From Hyphomicrobiaceae bacterium UBA4460 (lineage in GTDB: Bacteria > Pseudomonadota > Alphaproteobacteria > Rhizobiales > Methyloligellaceae): DNA of 23,567 nucleotides. The stretch is taken from assembly GCA_002390155.1 (NCBI GenBank), contig DGOS01000092.1, positions 1 to 23,567 of the forward strand. The letters are read 5' to 3'. This document shows, piece after piece, positions 1 through 9,245 of the stretch; positions within the stretch are counted from its first letter, which is position 1; each line of letters begins with the position of its first letter. Made by a program: the position numbers and the translations under genes. The notes below the pieces were generated by a model, which saw only the letters and a program-made list of their open reading frames with translations, was not told the origin of the DNA and searched no databases.

Positions 1-88
1 CGTCGCGCGATGGGGCCTCGGGATCGTAAGCTGAATGGCGCGGCAAAGGCGTCAATGAGATAGACTGGGGAGAAGAGGGGAACCAAAC

Positions 89-976
89 ATGGCCCAGGCC
101 CACGCGAAACCGCAACACGACTATCACATTCTCAATCCGAGTCCGTGGCCCATCATTGGCGCGCTTGGCGCACTTTCGTTGGCCATCGGCCTGTTGATGT
201 ACTTCGTGTCGAAGAAGGCGGGCGATCCGCAGCTTTGGTACGTCATCCCGGGTCTGGCGCTGGTCGTTCTCACCATGTTCGGCTGGTGGCGCGACGTTAT
301 CAAAGAGGCGCACGAAGGCCATGAGACGCCGGTTGTGCAGCTTCACTTGCGCTACGGCATGATCCTGTTCATCGCCTCGGAGGTGATGTTCTTCGTCGCC
401 TGGTTCTGGGCCTATTTCGACGTGGCTCTGTTCCCCGCCAGCGAGGTCACCTATGCCCGCACGGAAGTCACCGGCGGTCAGTGGCCGCCTATCCCGAGTG
501 ACGAAACGGGCGTGGCGGGCCTCGGCTATTTCGGCCACACCTTCAATCCGTGGGGCTTGCCTTGGGTCAATACGTTGATCCTGCTGACCTCGGGTACGAC
601 GGCGACCTGGGCCCATCACGCGATGCTGCAGAATGACCGCAAGAATTTGGTCTGGGCACTCGCGATCACGGTCGTGCTCGGCGTACTCTTCACCTGCCTG
701 CAGGCTTATGAGTACATGCATGCCGGCTTTGGGTTCGCAGACCACATCTATGGCTCGACCTTCTTCATGGCGACCGGGTTCCACGGCTTCCATGTGATCG
801 TCGGCACGGTCTTCTTGCTTGTCTGCCTGTTCCGGGCCATGCAAGGCCACTTCTCGCCGAAGCAGCACTTCGGCTTCGAGGCCGCCGCTTGGTACTGGCA
901 CTTCGTCGACGTTGTCTGGCTGTTCCTGTTCACCTGCATCTATGTGTGGGGCGCAGGGTCCGCTCCCGGACACTAG
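89..976 (+). CDS. coxC: Cytochrome c oxidase subunit III
   Basis: This is subunit III of the aa3-type cytochrome c oxidase, an integral inner-membrane protein that stabilises the catalytic core of the terminal oxidase. The 295-residue product has the family's seven-helix hydrophobic pattern. It carries the hallmark segment MILFIASEVMFFVAWFWAYF (residues 91-110, with the conserved acidic residue E98) and a histidine-rich C-terminal part (GFHGFHVIVGTVFL, then AAWYWHFVDVVWLFLF). The ATG is preceded by a purine-rich GAGGGGA ribosome binding site about 8 bases upstream. Downstream lie a strong terminator and two genes, DUF983 and SURF1, that often accompany coxC in alphaproteobacteria. The length is normal for the family and there is no sign of damage. 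Confidence 0.97.
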   Translation: MAQAHAKPQHDYHILNPSPWPIIGALGALSLAIGLLMYFVSKKAGDPQLWYVIPGLALVVLTMFGWWRDVIKEAHEGHETPVVQLHLRYGMILFIASEVMFFVAWFWAYFDVALFPASEVTYARTEVTGGQWPPIPSDETGVAGLGYFGHTFNPWGLPWVNTLILLTSGTTATWAHHAMLQNDRKNLVWALAITVVLGVLFTCLQAYEYMHAGFGFADHIYGSTFFMATGFHGFHVIVGTVFLLVCLFRAMQGHFSPKQHFGFEAAAWYWHFVDVVWLFLFTCIYVWGAGSAPGH

Positions 977-997
977 CGGCGAACAATCGTCTATTCT

Positions 998-1029
998 GGG
1001 GGGCGGTCGTAGGACCGTCCCCCTTTTTA
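998..1029 (+). terminator. Intrinsic terminator after coxC
   Basis: An 11-bp stem (998-1008 with 1013-1023, one G-T wobble) closes a GTAG tetraloop and is followed by five T. It starts 21 bases after the coxC stop. The next gene begins only 17 bases past it, so DUF983-SURF1 expression would need read-through or a promoter overlapping the hairpin. Confidence 0.85.
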
Positions 1030-1046
1030 TTTCGGCCTGAGTAAAG

Positions 1047-1433
1047 ATGACCAACGTTCACGATCCAAACGTCCCCCTCGGCGCGACCATCCGGTCCGGC
1101 CTGACGGGGCGCTGTCCGTCCTGCCACAAGGGCAAGATGTTCGCCGGCTATCTCACGCTCGCACCGCGCTGCGAGACCTGCGAGCTTGACTACGGCTTTG
1201 CCGATGCGGGCGATGGGCCTGCCGTCTTCGTCATTCTCATCACCGGCTTCATCGTGGTCGGCCTCGCGCTCATCGCCGAGATTCTCTACCAGCCATCTTA
1301 TTGGTTGCACGCGCTCGTGTGGGGCAGCCTCGCCATCGTCTTGCCTTTGCTTCTGCTTCGGTGCTTCAAGGGCGTGCTTGTCGCGCTCCAGTTCCGACAC
1401 AAGGCAGAAGAAGGCAAGCTGCTATCCGAGTAG
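1047..1433 (+). CDS. DUF983 zinc-ribbon membrane protein
   Basis: A 128-residue protein of the DUF983 family, frequent between coxC and SURF1 in alphaproteobacteria; its biochemical role is not established. An N-terminal zinc ribbon is visible as two CxxC pairs (RCPSCHKGKMF near residues 23-33 and CETCELDYG near 46-54). Two hydrophobic helices follow (about residues 60-80 and 88-108), and the charged C-terminus is probably cytoplasmic. The stop lies 7 bases before the SURF1 start, so the two are probably co-translated. The context suggests a role linked to cytochrome oxidase biogenesis, but that is inference from gene neighbourhood only. Confidence 0.88.
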   Translation: MTNVHDPNVPLGATIRSGLTGRCPSCHKGKMFAGYLTLAPRCETCELDYGFADAGDGPAVFVILITGFIVVGLALIAEILYQPSYWLHALVWGSLAIVLPLLLLRCFKGVLVALQFRHKAEEGKLLSE

Positions 1434-1440
1434 GCGCGCG

Positions 1441-2169
1441 ATGCAAACCGGCAGCCTCCTGAAGCTGACGATCGCTACGCTTATTGGCGTGTCCCTGCTT
1501 GTCGGCCTTGGGGTATGGCAACTCCAACGCTTGGAGTGGAAGGAAGGCATCATCGCCAGGATCGAAGCGCGAACCGAACGCGAGCCCATGTCGCTGGAGC
1601 GGGCCCTCGATATTGTCCGCAGGTACCCGAACCCGGACTATTTCCCCGTGCGCGTCGAGGGGCGCTTCCATCACGACCGGGAGCGCTATCTCTATGCGTT
1701 GTCTCTCGAAGGCGAACCTGGCTGGCACGTCATTACGCCCTTGGAGACCGTGGGCGGGGAGGTGGTGCTGGTCGATCGCGGCTTCGTGCCCGAGGCCATG
1801 CGCGACCCCGTCACGCGGACCCAAGGCCAAGTCGAAGAGGTGGGGGCGGTCACGGGCCTCATTCGCAGCCCCGAGACACCCGGCATCTTCATTCCCGAGA
1901 ACGAGCCTGACAGGAATCAGTGGTTCAGCCGGGATCTCACCGCCATGGGCCGCTCCATGTTTCCGGGCGGCACCGTTGAGCCGATTCCCTTTTTTCTGGA
2001 GGCAAGAAAGAGCGACGTCCCGGGCGGCCTTCCCCTCGGCGGGCAGACCCGGCTCACCCTAACCAATAATCACCTGCAATATGCTCTGACCTGGTTCTGC
2101 CTGGCAGTGGTCCTGGTGGTGGTCTATGCCGCCTATATGTGGGGGGCTCTGCGTGGCCCGCGGCCTTAA
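1441..2169 (+). CDS. SURF1 family cytochrome oxidase assembly protein
   Basis: SURF1 (Shy1) is an inner-membrane assembly factor for aa3 oxidase, implicated in heme a insertion into subunit I. The 242-residue product has the expected hairpin topology. The N-terminal helix (about residues 8-25) ends in the signature GVWQLQRLEWK. A periplasmic domain of roughly 190 residues follows, and the C-terminal helix is preceded by the diagnostic NNHLQYALTWF. I chose the ATG at 1441 because the frame is open further upstream only through the DUF983 gene, and this start puts the helix at the usual distance from the N-terminus. Close coupling to DUF983 and coxC supports the call. Confidence 0.94.
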   Translation: MQTGSLLKLTIATLIGVSLLVGLGVWQLQRLEWKEGIIARIEARTEREPMSLERALDIVRRYPNPDYFPVRVEGRFHHDRERYLYALSLEGEPGWHVITPLETVGGEVVLVDRGFVPEAMRDPVTRTQGQVEEVGAVTGLIRSPETPGIFIPENEPDRNQWFSRDLTAMGRSMFPGGTVEPIPFFLEARKSDVPGGLPLGGQTRLTLTNNHLQYALTWFCLAVVLVVVYAAYMWGALRGPRP

Positions 2170-2195
2170 CTGAGCCAAGCTTGGTCATGTTGCTT

Positions 2196-2241
2196 GGGGC
2201 CTCTCCGGCCGCTAGGGTCAGGCCGAAAAGCCCCCTTTTTT
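2196..2241 (+). terminator. Bipartite terminator or attenuator before thrC
   Basis: GGGGC (2196-2200) pairs with GCCCC (2230-2234), and an inner CGGCC (2206-2210) pairs with GGCCG (2221-2225). Six T follow (2236-2241). It lies 27 bases after the SURF1 stop and ends a few bases before the threonine synthase start region, so it may terminate the SURF1 transcript or attenuate read-through into thrC. Confidence 0.7.
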
Positions 2242-2257
2242 CGACGTGAGGCAGACC

Positions 2258-3676
2258 TTGAAGTTCATCTCGACGCGTGGGCAGGCGCCGGCGCTCCCCT
2301 TTGAGGGTGCGCTCATGGCCGCTCTGGCTTCCGATGGCGGGCTGTTCATGCCCGAGGTCTGGCCGCAGCTCAGTGCGGACGAGATCGAAGGCCTTGCCGG
2401 GCTCGACTATGCCAAGGCCGCCTACCGGGTGATGAGCCCCTATCTGGCCAGCGATGCGTGCCTTCAGGACTTGGAAGAGGTGCTCTCGGACGCCTATGAC
2501 GGCTTCCACCATCCGGCGGTCGTTCCGCTGACGCAGCTTGGCCCGGACAGCTTCGTCCTGGAGCTGTTCCATGGGCCCACGCTCTCCTTCAAGGATCTCG
2601 CCATGCAGGTCGTGGCCCGGTTCATGAACCGGGTCCTGAAGCGCCAGGGTGCCCGCGCCACCGTGATCGGCGCCACCTCGGGCGACACAGGCGCGGCGGC
2701 CATCGAAGCCTTCCGGGGGCTCGACGCCATCGACATCTTCATCCTGCACCCCAAGGGCCGCATCTCGGATGTCCAGCGCCGGCAGATGACCACGGCCCTT
2801 GAGCCCAACGTCCACAACATCGCCATTGAAGGCACGTTTGACGACTGCCAGGCGATCGTGAAGGCGATGTTCGGCGATCCGGAGCTTCGCGGCCGGCTTC
2901 ATCTGACGGGCGTGAACTCCATCAACTTCGCCCGGATCCTCGCGCAGATCCCATACTACTTCACCTCGGCTGTGAGCCTCGGCGCGCCGCATCAGGCCGT
3001 GGCCTTCACCGTGCCCACCGGAAATTTCGGTGATATTTTCGCAGGTTACGCGGCCCGCGCCATGGGCTTACCGGTCCAGCGCCTCGTTATCGCCACGAAC
3101 CTCAACGACAGTTTGCCGCGCGCGCTTGCGTCGGGGGCCTTCGAGCCGCAAGGCGTGGTCGCCACGTCTAGTCCGGCCATGGACATCCAGCTGGCAAGCA
3201 ATTTCGAGCGGCTTCTATTCGAGCTCGCTGGTCGCGACGCCGCCCGCATCAGGGCGCTGATGGAAGAGTTGCGCACGACCGGTGCGTTCCGATTGAGCCA
3301 AGGCGAGCTTGGCCAGCTACGCGAGCTGTTTGGCGCGCACGCCGTTGACGAGCAAGAGACGCAGATGACCATTCGGGGGGTTTTCGAGGAAACGGGCATG
3401 CTGGTCGATCCGCATACGGCGGTCGGCATCACCGCATCGGCGCGTGAAGACGTGGCCCCCACACCCATGGTCGTCCTGTCCACGGCGCATCCGGCGAAGT
3501 TCCCGGACGCGGTGAAGCGCGCGACCGGCCGCGTCCCCGAGATGCCGGAACGCTTAAAGCTGCGTCTCGGTCGAGAAGAACGCTGCGCGTCGCTTCCCCC
3601 TGAGTTCGGCGCCGTCTCTGAGTTCATCGTCAGCCACGGCCGCGACATACCACAGCAGGCGGAGGTGGACGCGTGA
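2258..3676 (+). CDS. thrC: Threonine synthase
   Basis: A PLP-dependent enzyme that converts O-phosphohomoserine to threonine, the last step of the pathway. The PLP lysine is visible in PTLSFKDLAMQ (Lys about residue 112), followed by the family stretch GATSGDTGAAAIEAFRG and the glycine/asparagine loop TVPTGNFGDIFAGY. The length of 472 residues is usual for the long bacterial form. The frame also has a GTG at 2246, but that codon lacks a Shine-Dalgarno sequence. A TTG at 2258 is preceded by GAGG with a 6-base gap and gives the canonical N-terminus (M)KFISTRGQAPAL, so I prefer it. The gene overlaps the M16 peptidase start by GTGA (3673-3676), implying translational coupling. Homoserine kinase, the preceding step, is encoded separately at 11.3-12.3 kb. 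Confidence 0.95.
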   Translation: MKFISTRGQAPALPFEGALMAALASDGGLFMPEVWPQLSADEIEGLAGLDYAKAAYRVMSPYLASDACLQDLEEVLSDAYDGFHHPAVVPLTQLGPDSFVLELFHGPTLSFKDLAMQVVARFMNRVLKRQGARATVIGATSGDTGAAAIEAFRGLDAIDIFILHPKGRISDVQRRQMTTALEPNVHNIAIEGTFDDCQAIVKAMFGDPELRGRLHLTGVNSINFARILAQIPYYFTSAVSLGAPHQAVAFTVPTGNFGDIFAGYAARAMGLPVQRLVIATNLNDSLPRALASGAFEPQGVVATSSPAMDIQLASNFERLLFELAGRDAARIRALMEELRTTGAFRLSQGELGQLRELFGAHAVDEQETQMTIRGVFEETGMLVDPHTAVGITASAREDVAPTPMVVLSTAHPAKFPDAVKRATGRVPEMPERLKLRLGREERCASLPPEFGAVSEFIVSHGRDIPQQAEVDA

Positions 3677-4953
3677 GCGTCGAACGTTCAGAGCTCGCCA
3701 ATGGCTTGACGGTCGTCAGCCACGCCATGCCCGAGGTGGAGACCGTGTCCCTCGGCATCTGGATCGGCGCCGGCAGCCGGTCGGAGGCTCATGCCGAGCA
3801 CGGCGTTGCCCATTTTCTTGAGCACATGGCCTTCAAAGGCACCGCGCGGCGCAGCGCCCGCGACATCGTCGAGGAGATCGAAGCGGTCGGCGGCGATCTC
3901 AATGCTGCCACCAGCGTGGATTCCACCGCCTATTACGCCAGGGTGATGCGGGGCGACATGTCGCTCGCCCTCGACATCTTGAGCGACATCATCCTTGAGC
4001 CCCGGTTCGACATGGCCGAGCTCCGGCGCGAGCGCGACGTGATCCTCCAGGAGATCGCCGCCTCTTTGGACTCGCCGGAGGACATCGCCTACGACTTTAT
4101 TTCGGAGGCGGCGTTTCCCAACCAAGCCGTCGGCCGCCCGATCCTCGGAACGGTGCAGAGTGTTGCCGGGTTCAGCCGCGATCATCTCGGGTCGTATTTA
4201 TCCGCCCACTATCATGCGCCCAACATGGTGCTCGCCGCGGCGGGCGCCGTGGACCACGAAGCGCTGGTGACCGAGGCGGAGCGCCGGCTTGCGGGCCTCG
4301 ACAGGAACGCCTCGCCAAAGCCTGAGACGGCCGTCTACCGCGGCGGCGTCAAACGGTCCGACAAACCGTTCGAGCAGACGCACCTCATGTTGGCCTTCGA
4401 GGCGCCGCCCTACCGCCATGACGATTACTTCACGGCGCAGATTCTTGCCGGCACGCTCGGGGGCGGGATGTCGTCGCGCCTGTTCCAAGAGGTGCGGGAG
4501 CGTCGCGGCCTTTGCTATTCCGTCTATGCCTTCTCCTCGGGCCTCGCCGATAGCGGCATGTTTGTCGTTCACGCGGCGGGCAGTCCCGAAAAGGCCGACG
4601 ACCTGTTCGGCGTCATTCGGGGCGAGTTGGCGCGCGCGGCCGACGACGGCTTTGACGACGCGGAGATTGCCCGGGTCAAGGCGCAGATCAAGATGGGGCT
4701 CTTGGCCGGACTGGAAAGCTCCGGCGCCCGCGCCGAGCAGATTGCGCGGCAGATCCTCGTTCACGGCCGGGTGCTGACCACTGACGAGATCATTGAAGAG
4801 GTCGAGAGGGTGGAGACCGCCGATATTCAATCCATGGTTGCGCGTTTGCTGGGATCGCCCGTGAGCCTTGCCACCGTGGGCCCCATTCTTAATGTTGCAA
4901 AATTCGAATCGGTGGCCGAAAAGTTCAGGCTCCCGGCGAGCAGAGCTGCCTGA
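3673..4953 (+). CDS. M16 family zinc peptidase (MPP-like)
   Basis: A 426-residue pitrilysin-family (M16B) metallopeptidase resembling the beta subunit of mitochondrial processing peptidase. The inverted zinc motif HxxEH is intact as HFLEH (H47, E50, H51), within GVAHFLEHMAFKGT. The third zinc ligand is E127 in VILQEIAAS, at the standard spacing. The C-terminal half carries the glycine-rich GGGMSSRLFQEVRERRGLCY, typical of active M16B enzymes. No signal peptide is evident, so it is likely cytoplasmic. The GTG start overlaps the threonine synthase stop by 4 bases, with purine-rich GGCGGAGG upstream. Its physiological substrate is not apparent. Confidence 0.94.
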   Translation: MSVERSELANGLTVVSHAMPEVETVSLGIWIGAGSRSEAHAEHGVAHFLEHMAFKGTARRSARDIVEEIEAVGGDLNAATSVDSTAYYARVMRGDMSLALDILSDIILEPRFDMAELRRERDVILQEIAASLDSPEDIAYDFISEAAFPNQAVGRPILGTVQSVAGFSRDHLGSYLSAHYHAPNMVLAAAGAVDHEALVTEAERRLAGLDRNASPKPETAVYRGGVKRSDKPFEQTHLMLAFEAPPYRHDDYFTAQILAGTLGGGMSSRLFQEVRERRGLCYSVYAFSSGLADSGMFVVHAAGSPEKADDLFGVIRGELARAADDGFDDAEIARVKAQIKMGLLAGLESSGARAEQIARQILVHGRVLTTDEIIEEVERVETADIQSMVARLLGSPVSLATVGPILNVAKFESVAEKFRLPASRAA

Positions 4954-4968
4954 AGAGGGTGCTAAGCG

Positions 4969-5556
4969 ATGGCATTGCTGCGAGCTGCATCCCCAAGCGA
5001 TTTTGGCCCGGCCATCGAGGCTGGGCGCGTCATGCTGCGGACCCCGCAGATGTCCGATTATCCCGCTTGGGCCGAGCTCAGAGCGACCAGCCGCGACTTT
5101 CTAATGCCTTGGGAGCCTCTGTGGGCGCCGGACGAGCTGTCGCGAGCTTCCTTCCGCCGCCGCGTGCGGCACTACTTGCGCGACCTGCGCGAGGATGTCG
5201 GCTATGCGCTCTTCATCTATGACAAGGTGACCAACGCACTCGTCGGCGGCCTCACGCTTTGCAACGTCCGGCGCGGCGTGACCCAGTCCTGCACGCTCGG
5301 CTATTGGGTTGGCGCGGAGTACGCCCAACAGGGTTACATGACGGCGGCCGTACGCGCCCTCGTGCCTTTCGTATTCGAGACGCTCGAACTGCATAGGCTG
5401 GAAGCCGCGTGCTTGCCGACCAACACGGCTTCCATGCGGCTTCTCGACAAGACCGGTTTCCAGCGCGAGGGCCTGGCGCGCCGTTATCTGCGGATCAACG
5501 GCGTCTGGCAGGACCACATTCTCTATGCGCTGCTGGATTCCGATCCGCGTATTTAG
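4969..5556 (+). CDS. RimJ/RimL-type GNAT acetyltransferase
   Basis: A 195-residue GNAT-fold N-acetyltransferase of the RimJ/RimL branch, which acetylates N-terminal amino groups of proteins using acetyl-CoA. The acetyl-CoA-binding motif A appears as GYWVGAEYAQQGYMTAAVRA. It is followed by the branch-typical HRLEAACLPTNTASMRLLDK and GFQREGLARRYLRINGVWQD. The ATG at 4969 has AGAGGGTG upstream and lies 15 bases after the peptidase stop, so it probably belongs to the thrC-M16 transcript. The specific protein substrate cannot be read from the sequence, so I give no symbol. Confidence 0.9.
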   Translation: MALLRAASPSDFGPAIEAGRVMLRTPQMSDYPAWAELRATSRDFLMPWEPLWAPDELSRASFRRRVRHYLRDLREDVGYALFIYDKVTNALVGGLTLCNVRRGVTQSCTLGYWVGAEYAQQGYMTAAVRALVPFVFETLELHRLEAACLPTNTASMRLLDKTGFQREGLARRYLRINGVWQDHILYALLDSDPRI

Positions 5557-5565
5557 CGGGATGCG

Positions 5566-8500
5566 GTGATGAACGGGGGAGTAATGGCGGAGACAAACGC
5601 CGCTGCAAGCGTTGAAGCGATGTCTCCCTGGCAAAACTGCCGGGGCGCGCTTCGCGTGGCGGTGTGCCTTGCGCTCGCGTTGTTCCTTTTTCTGCCTGGG
5701 CTGGCCTACGCCATCGAGGCGATCCCCGTCGAACCGGATAATCCTAAGGTCGACATTACCGCCAAGGGCGAACTCTACGAGGGAAGGGGCGATCGACTTC
5801 AAATTGAGACCGCGCCCGGTCCCGACGGCTATATCGGCCGCATGGCGGTGCAGGCCTCCACGCCCGGCACCAATCCGGGTTGGCTCGTCTTCGCCCTGTC
5901 GAACCCGACTGACAAGCGCATCGTGCGCTGGCTCGTGGCGCCGCGCTATACGCTGGCTAACTCCCGCGTCTTCCGCCCCGAGCTCGATGCGCCGCGCATC
6001 ACCGCGGTGACGCCGTCTCTCGGCTTTCGTCCCGAACCACTGAAAAGCGACCGCGCGGACATGTTCCGCTTGAGCCTGGAGCCCGGACAGACGGTGACAT
6101 ACGCCGCTGAGCTCGCCTCATCGAAAGTGCCGAGCCTCACCCTGTGGACGCCGAACATCTACCAGGCGAAACAGCAAGACCGCATGCTGTTCAACGGGGT
6201 CCTGCTCGGTATCACCGGCCTGCTCGCCATCTTCCTCACCGCGATCTTTGCCGCCAACCACCGGGCGATCTTCCCCGCAACCGCGCTCGTCGCCTGGGCC
6301 GCGCTCGTCTATTTCTGCGTCGACTTCGGTTTCTGGAACAAGCTGTTCCCCGTAGGCCCCGACCGCACCGCGCTCTATCGGGCCGCCGCCGAAGCCGGAC
6401 TTTTCGCGAGCTTCGTGCTGTTCCTTTACACCTTCCTGCGTATCGGCCTGTGGCATATGTGGATCAAGACCGTGTTCTGGGTCTGGATCGCCGCTCAGTT
6501 CGCGCTGATCGTTGTCGCCATCGTCGATCCGCAAACCGCCGCCGGCCTCGCCCGCGCTTCCGCCTTCGTCATAGCCGGTGTCGGCACCGCGCTCATCGTG
6601 TACTTCGCGCTGCGCGGACAAGATCGCGCCATGTCGCTGATCCCGAGTTGGATGCTCCTCATCGTGTGGATCCTCGGCGCAGCCATGATCGTGCTCGGCA
6701 AGTTGTCGGGAGAGGTCGTCGTCTCGGGTCTCATTGCCGGCCTCGTGCTGATCATCGTGCTCTTTGGCTTCACGGTGACGCAGTTCGCCTTCCGCACCGG
6801 CGGCACAGCGGTGAGCCTCGGGCCCCCCAGCCTCGTGCAGATGAAGTCGCTCGCCGTCGACGGCTCGGGCACACATGTTTTCCAATGGCACGCCGGCCGC
6901 GATCTCATCACCATGGGTGACGAGGTGGAGGTGGAGCTGGGCCTCGACCCCGGTGCGCTGAACGGGACGGTCGAAAACTTCCTCCAGCACATGCACGCGT
7001 CCGACCGCGAGCGTTTCCGTCTCATGCTTTGGTCGCTGCAGGAGAAGCAAGGGGGCGATCTTCAGATCGACTTCCGTTTGCGGCGTCACGACGGAACCTA
7101 TCTTTGGTACGACCTTCGCGCCCACGCCGCTCCGAGCGACAACGTGCGGCTGTTGCGCTGTGTCGGTCTCATGCGCGATGTGACGAGCCTGAAGCGCTCG
7201 CACGAGCGGCTCATGCACGACGCGGTACATGACAGCCTGACGGGGCTTCCTAATCGCGAACTGTTCATGGACCGCCTGCAAGGCGCCATCACGCGCGCCG
7301 CCGAGGGTCAGTCTCACCGGCCCACGTTGATCTTCATCGACATCGATCGCTTCAAGAACGTCAATAAGAGCTTCGGTCTCGTCATTGGCGATTCCATGTT
7401 GCTGACCTTGGGACGCCGGCTTGGCCGTCATCTCAATCCGCAAGACACGTTGGCGCGCCTTGGTGGCGATCAGTTCGCGATCCTGTTGATCTCTGACAGC
7501 GATCCGCATCATGTTGCCACGCTGGCGGAGCGGGTGAGGCGGTCGCTGCGCACGCCGATGAAGATCAGCGCCAAAGAGATTGTCCTGACCGCGTCCATCG
7601 GCATCGTCGTGCATGACGGCTCCCAAGCGACGGCGCAGGACATGCTGCGCGACGGCGAGATTGCCGTGCTGCGCGCCAAGCGCGGCGGCGCCGACCGTAT
7701 CGAAATCTTCAATCCGGGAATGCGCACCGAGGACGAGAGCCGGCTGCCGCTGGAGAGCGAGCTCAGATTGGCGTTGGATCGCGGGCAGATTTCTGTGTTC
7801 TATCAGCCCATTACCCGGCTCGCGTCGAACCAGCTCGCCGGCTTCGAGGCGCTGGTGCGCTGGGACCACCCGACCCGCGGGCGTCTTGTGCCCGAGGACT
7901 TCATCCCGCTCGCCGAAGAATCCAATCTCATCGTCGATCTCGGCAGCTATGTCTTGAACCAGGCGTTGGAGGAGGCGGCCAGCTGGCACAAAGTGCTGCC
8001 GCGCGACCGCGATCCCTTGTTCGTCAGCGTCAACGTGTCGAGCCGCCAGCTCTTCCGTCAGGACATGGTGCAGGAGATCCGGTTAATGCTGGCCCGCGAG
8101 TCAGTGCCGCGGGGCACGTTGAAGCTTGAGATCACCGAGTCGCTGGTGATGGAGAACCCCGAGCGCGCGGTCGAAATTCTCGCCTGGCTGAAGACCTATG
8201 GCGCGAGCCTAGCGCTCGACGATTTCGGCACCGGCTATAGCTCCTTGAGCTATCTGCATCGCTTCCCCTTTGACGTCATCAAGGTCGATCGCTCGTTGGT
8301 CCGGGACGCTTCGCAAAACGGACAGACGCCGTTGATTTTGCGTTCGGTCGTGGCGCTGGCGCACGAGTTAGGCAAAGAAGTCGTCGCCGAGGGCGTGGAG
8401 ACGCAAGCCGACGCCGGGTATTTGCGTTCAATAGGCTGCGAGTTCGGCCAAGGATTTTACTACGGCGAGCCGATGGCGGCGAAGGATGTCGCCGCGCTTC

Positions 8501-8649
8501 TCGCCGCGCTGGCGAGCCATCGCAAACGGAAGCAACGCGAACGCGCTCATGCGCCGGCGCCGCAGACAGCACCCTCGGGCATGGAAGTCGATGCGCCAAG
8601 CCAAGGCGCCATCCCGGCGCTGCCGGGGCCGAGCACCGCTCAGGCGTGA
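5566..8649 (+). CDS. 7TM-PAS-GGDEF-EAL c-di-GMP protein, likely phosphodiesterase
   Basis: A 1027-residue membrane-bound c-di-GMP protein. Order: signal-anchor (about residues 27-48), a periplasmic beta-rich domain (about 50-205) resembling 7TMR-DISM sensors, about seven helices (210-410), a PAS-like domain (about 450-545, with [15 protein letters not shown]), GGDEF (about 555-720) and EAL (about 735-985). The GGDEF signature is GGDQF (633-637), so the fourth position is Gln, and no RxxD inhibitory site is present (NPQD occupies it); cyclase activity is doubtful. EAL residues look intact: EALVR (761-765), [29 protein letters not shown] and GQGF. I infer a sensor-regulated phosphodiesterase. 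Starts at GTG 5566, ATG 5569 and ATG 5584 are all possible. The tail overlaps yqgE by 10 bp. Confidence 0.92.
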   Translation: MMNGGVMAETNAAASVEAMSPWQNCRGALRVAVCLALALFLFLPGLAYAIEAIPVEPDNPKVDITAKGELYEGRGDRLQIETAPGPDGYIGRMAVQASTPGTNPGWLVFALSNPTDKRIVRWLVAPRYTLANSRVFRPELDAPRITAVTPSLGFRPEPLKSDRADMFRLSLEPGQTVTYAAELASSKVPSLTLWTPNIYQAKQQDRMLFNGVLLGITGLLAIFLTAIFAANHRAIFPATALVAWAALVYFCVDFGFWNKLFPVGPDRTALYRAAAEAGLFASFVLFLYTFLRIGLWHMWIKTVFWVWIAAQFALIVVAIVDPQTAAGLARASAFVIAGVGTALIVYFALRGQDRAMSLIPSWMLLIVWILGAAMIVLGKLSGEVVVSGLIAGLVLIIVLFGFTVTQFAFRTGGTAVSLGPPSLVQMKSLAVDGSGTHVFQWHAGRDLITMGDEVEVELGLDPGALNGTVENFLQHMHASDRERFRLMLWSLQEKQGGDLQIDFRLRRHDGTYLWYDLRAHAAPSDNVRLLRCVGLMRDVTSLKRSHERLMHDAVHDSLTGLPNRELFMDRLQGAITRAAEGQSHRPTLIFIDIDRFKNVNKSFGLVIGDSMLLTLGRRLGRHLNPQDTLARLGGDQFAILLISDSDPHHVATLAERVRRSLRTPMKISAKEIVLTASIGIVVHDGSQATAQDMLRDGEIAVLRAKRGGADRIEIFNPGMRTEDESRLPLESELRLALDRGQISVFYQPITRLASNQLAGFEALVRWDHPTRGRLVPEDFIPLAEESNLIVDLGSYVLNQALEEAASWHKVLPRDRDPLFVSVNVSSRQLFRQDMVQEIRLMLARESVPRGTLKLEITESLVMENPERAVEILAWLKTYGASLALDDFGTGYSSLSYLHRFPFDVIKVDRSLVRDASQNGQTPLILRSVVALAHELGKEVVAEGVETQADAGYLRSIGCEFGQGFYYGEPMAAKDVAALLAALASHRKRKQRERAHAPAPQTAPSGMEVDAPSQGAIPALPGPSTAQA

Positions 8650-9245
8650 CCTGAGTCGTTCACCAACCGAATGGGATCGATGCCGAGGCTGCCGAGCGCG
8701 CGCGAATACTTGCCGTCCAGTTCGGGATCGAAGATCAGCTCCGGATTGGCGGGACAGTTGAGCCAGCCGTTCGCGTGAATCTCGTCCTCCAATTGACCGG
8801 GCGCCCAGCCCGCGTAGCCAAGCGCGAGTAGCGCCTTGTTCGGCCCGCTGCCTTTGGCGATGTCACGCAAGATGTCGACAGTGGCGGTAAGGCAGACGGT
8901 CTCATCGATAGGCAGCGTGCTCTCCACCTTGAAGTAGTCCGCGCTGTGCAACACGAAGCCGCGGCCAGTCTCCACCGGTCCGCCAAGATGCACATCCATG
9001 GCAGACAAGCCGGCAGGAAGCGCGATGCGATCTTCCGTCGGCACGATGTTGAGCTGCTCGAGGAGTTCGCTGAAGCTGATATTGGGCGCCCGCTGATTGA
9101 TGATGATGCCCATGGCGCCTTCCGAAGAGTGCGCGCACAGATAGATCACCGAGCGGGAGAAGCGCGGATCGCCCATCGCCGGCATAGCGATGAGGAGCTG
9201 GCCGTCGAGATAGCCTTCGTCCTCAGTTTGGGAGCCGCTTTCCAT
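8640..9245 (-). CDS. yqgE: YqgE/AlgH family protein (UPF0301)
   Basis: A 201-residue member of the YqgE/AlgH (UPF0301) family, small soluble proteins of unsettled function. The diagnostic N-terminal segment is present: [20 protein letters not shown], then [15 protein letters not shown]. The family's glycine-rich [16 protein letters not shown] and the C-terminal [16 protein letters not shown] are also there. It is transcribed towards the GGDEF-EAL gene, and the last ten bases of the two genes overlap on opposite strands. It is divergent from the DsbD-N-like gene, with about 184 bp in between. The ATG at 9245 gives an N-terminal extension of about a dozen residues before the conserved core, which is common in alphaproteobacteria. 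Confidence 0.93.
   Translation of the reverse strand: MESGSQTEDEGYLDGQLLIAMPAMGDPRFSRSVIYLCAHSSEGAMGIIINQRAPNISFSELLEQLNIVPTEDRIALPAGLSAMDVHLGGPVETGRGFVLHSADYFKVESTLPIDETVCLTATVDILRDIAKGSGPNKALLALGYAGWAPGQLEDEIHANGWLNCPANPELIFDPELDGKYSRALGSLGIDPIRLVNDSGHA

Noticed and set aside
1..88. End of an upstream gene (possibly a cox11/ctaG tail)
   Set aside because: Short in-frame stretches reach stops here, but too few residues are visible to identify any protein.
1186..1440. Upstream extension of the SURF1 frame over DUF983
   Set aside because: It overlaps the DUF983 gene in another frame and would displace the conserved N-terminal helix by 85 residues.
6118..7989. A 623-codon open frame on the minus strand inside the GGDEF-EAL gene
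   Set aside because: Composition is that of a GC-rich antisense frame (rich in His, Arg, Asp, Glu, Gln) and no family is recognisable, while the plus strand encodes clear domains.
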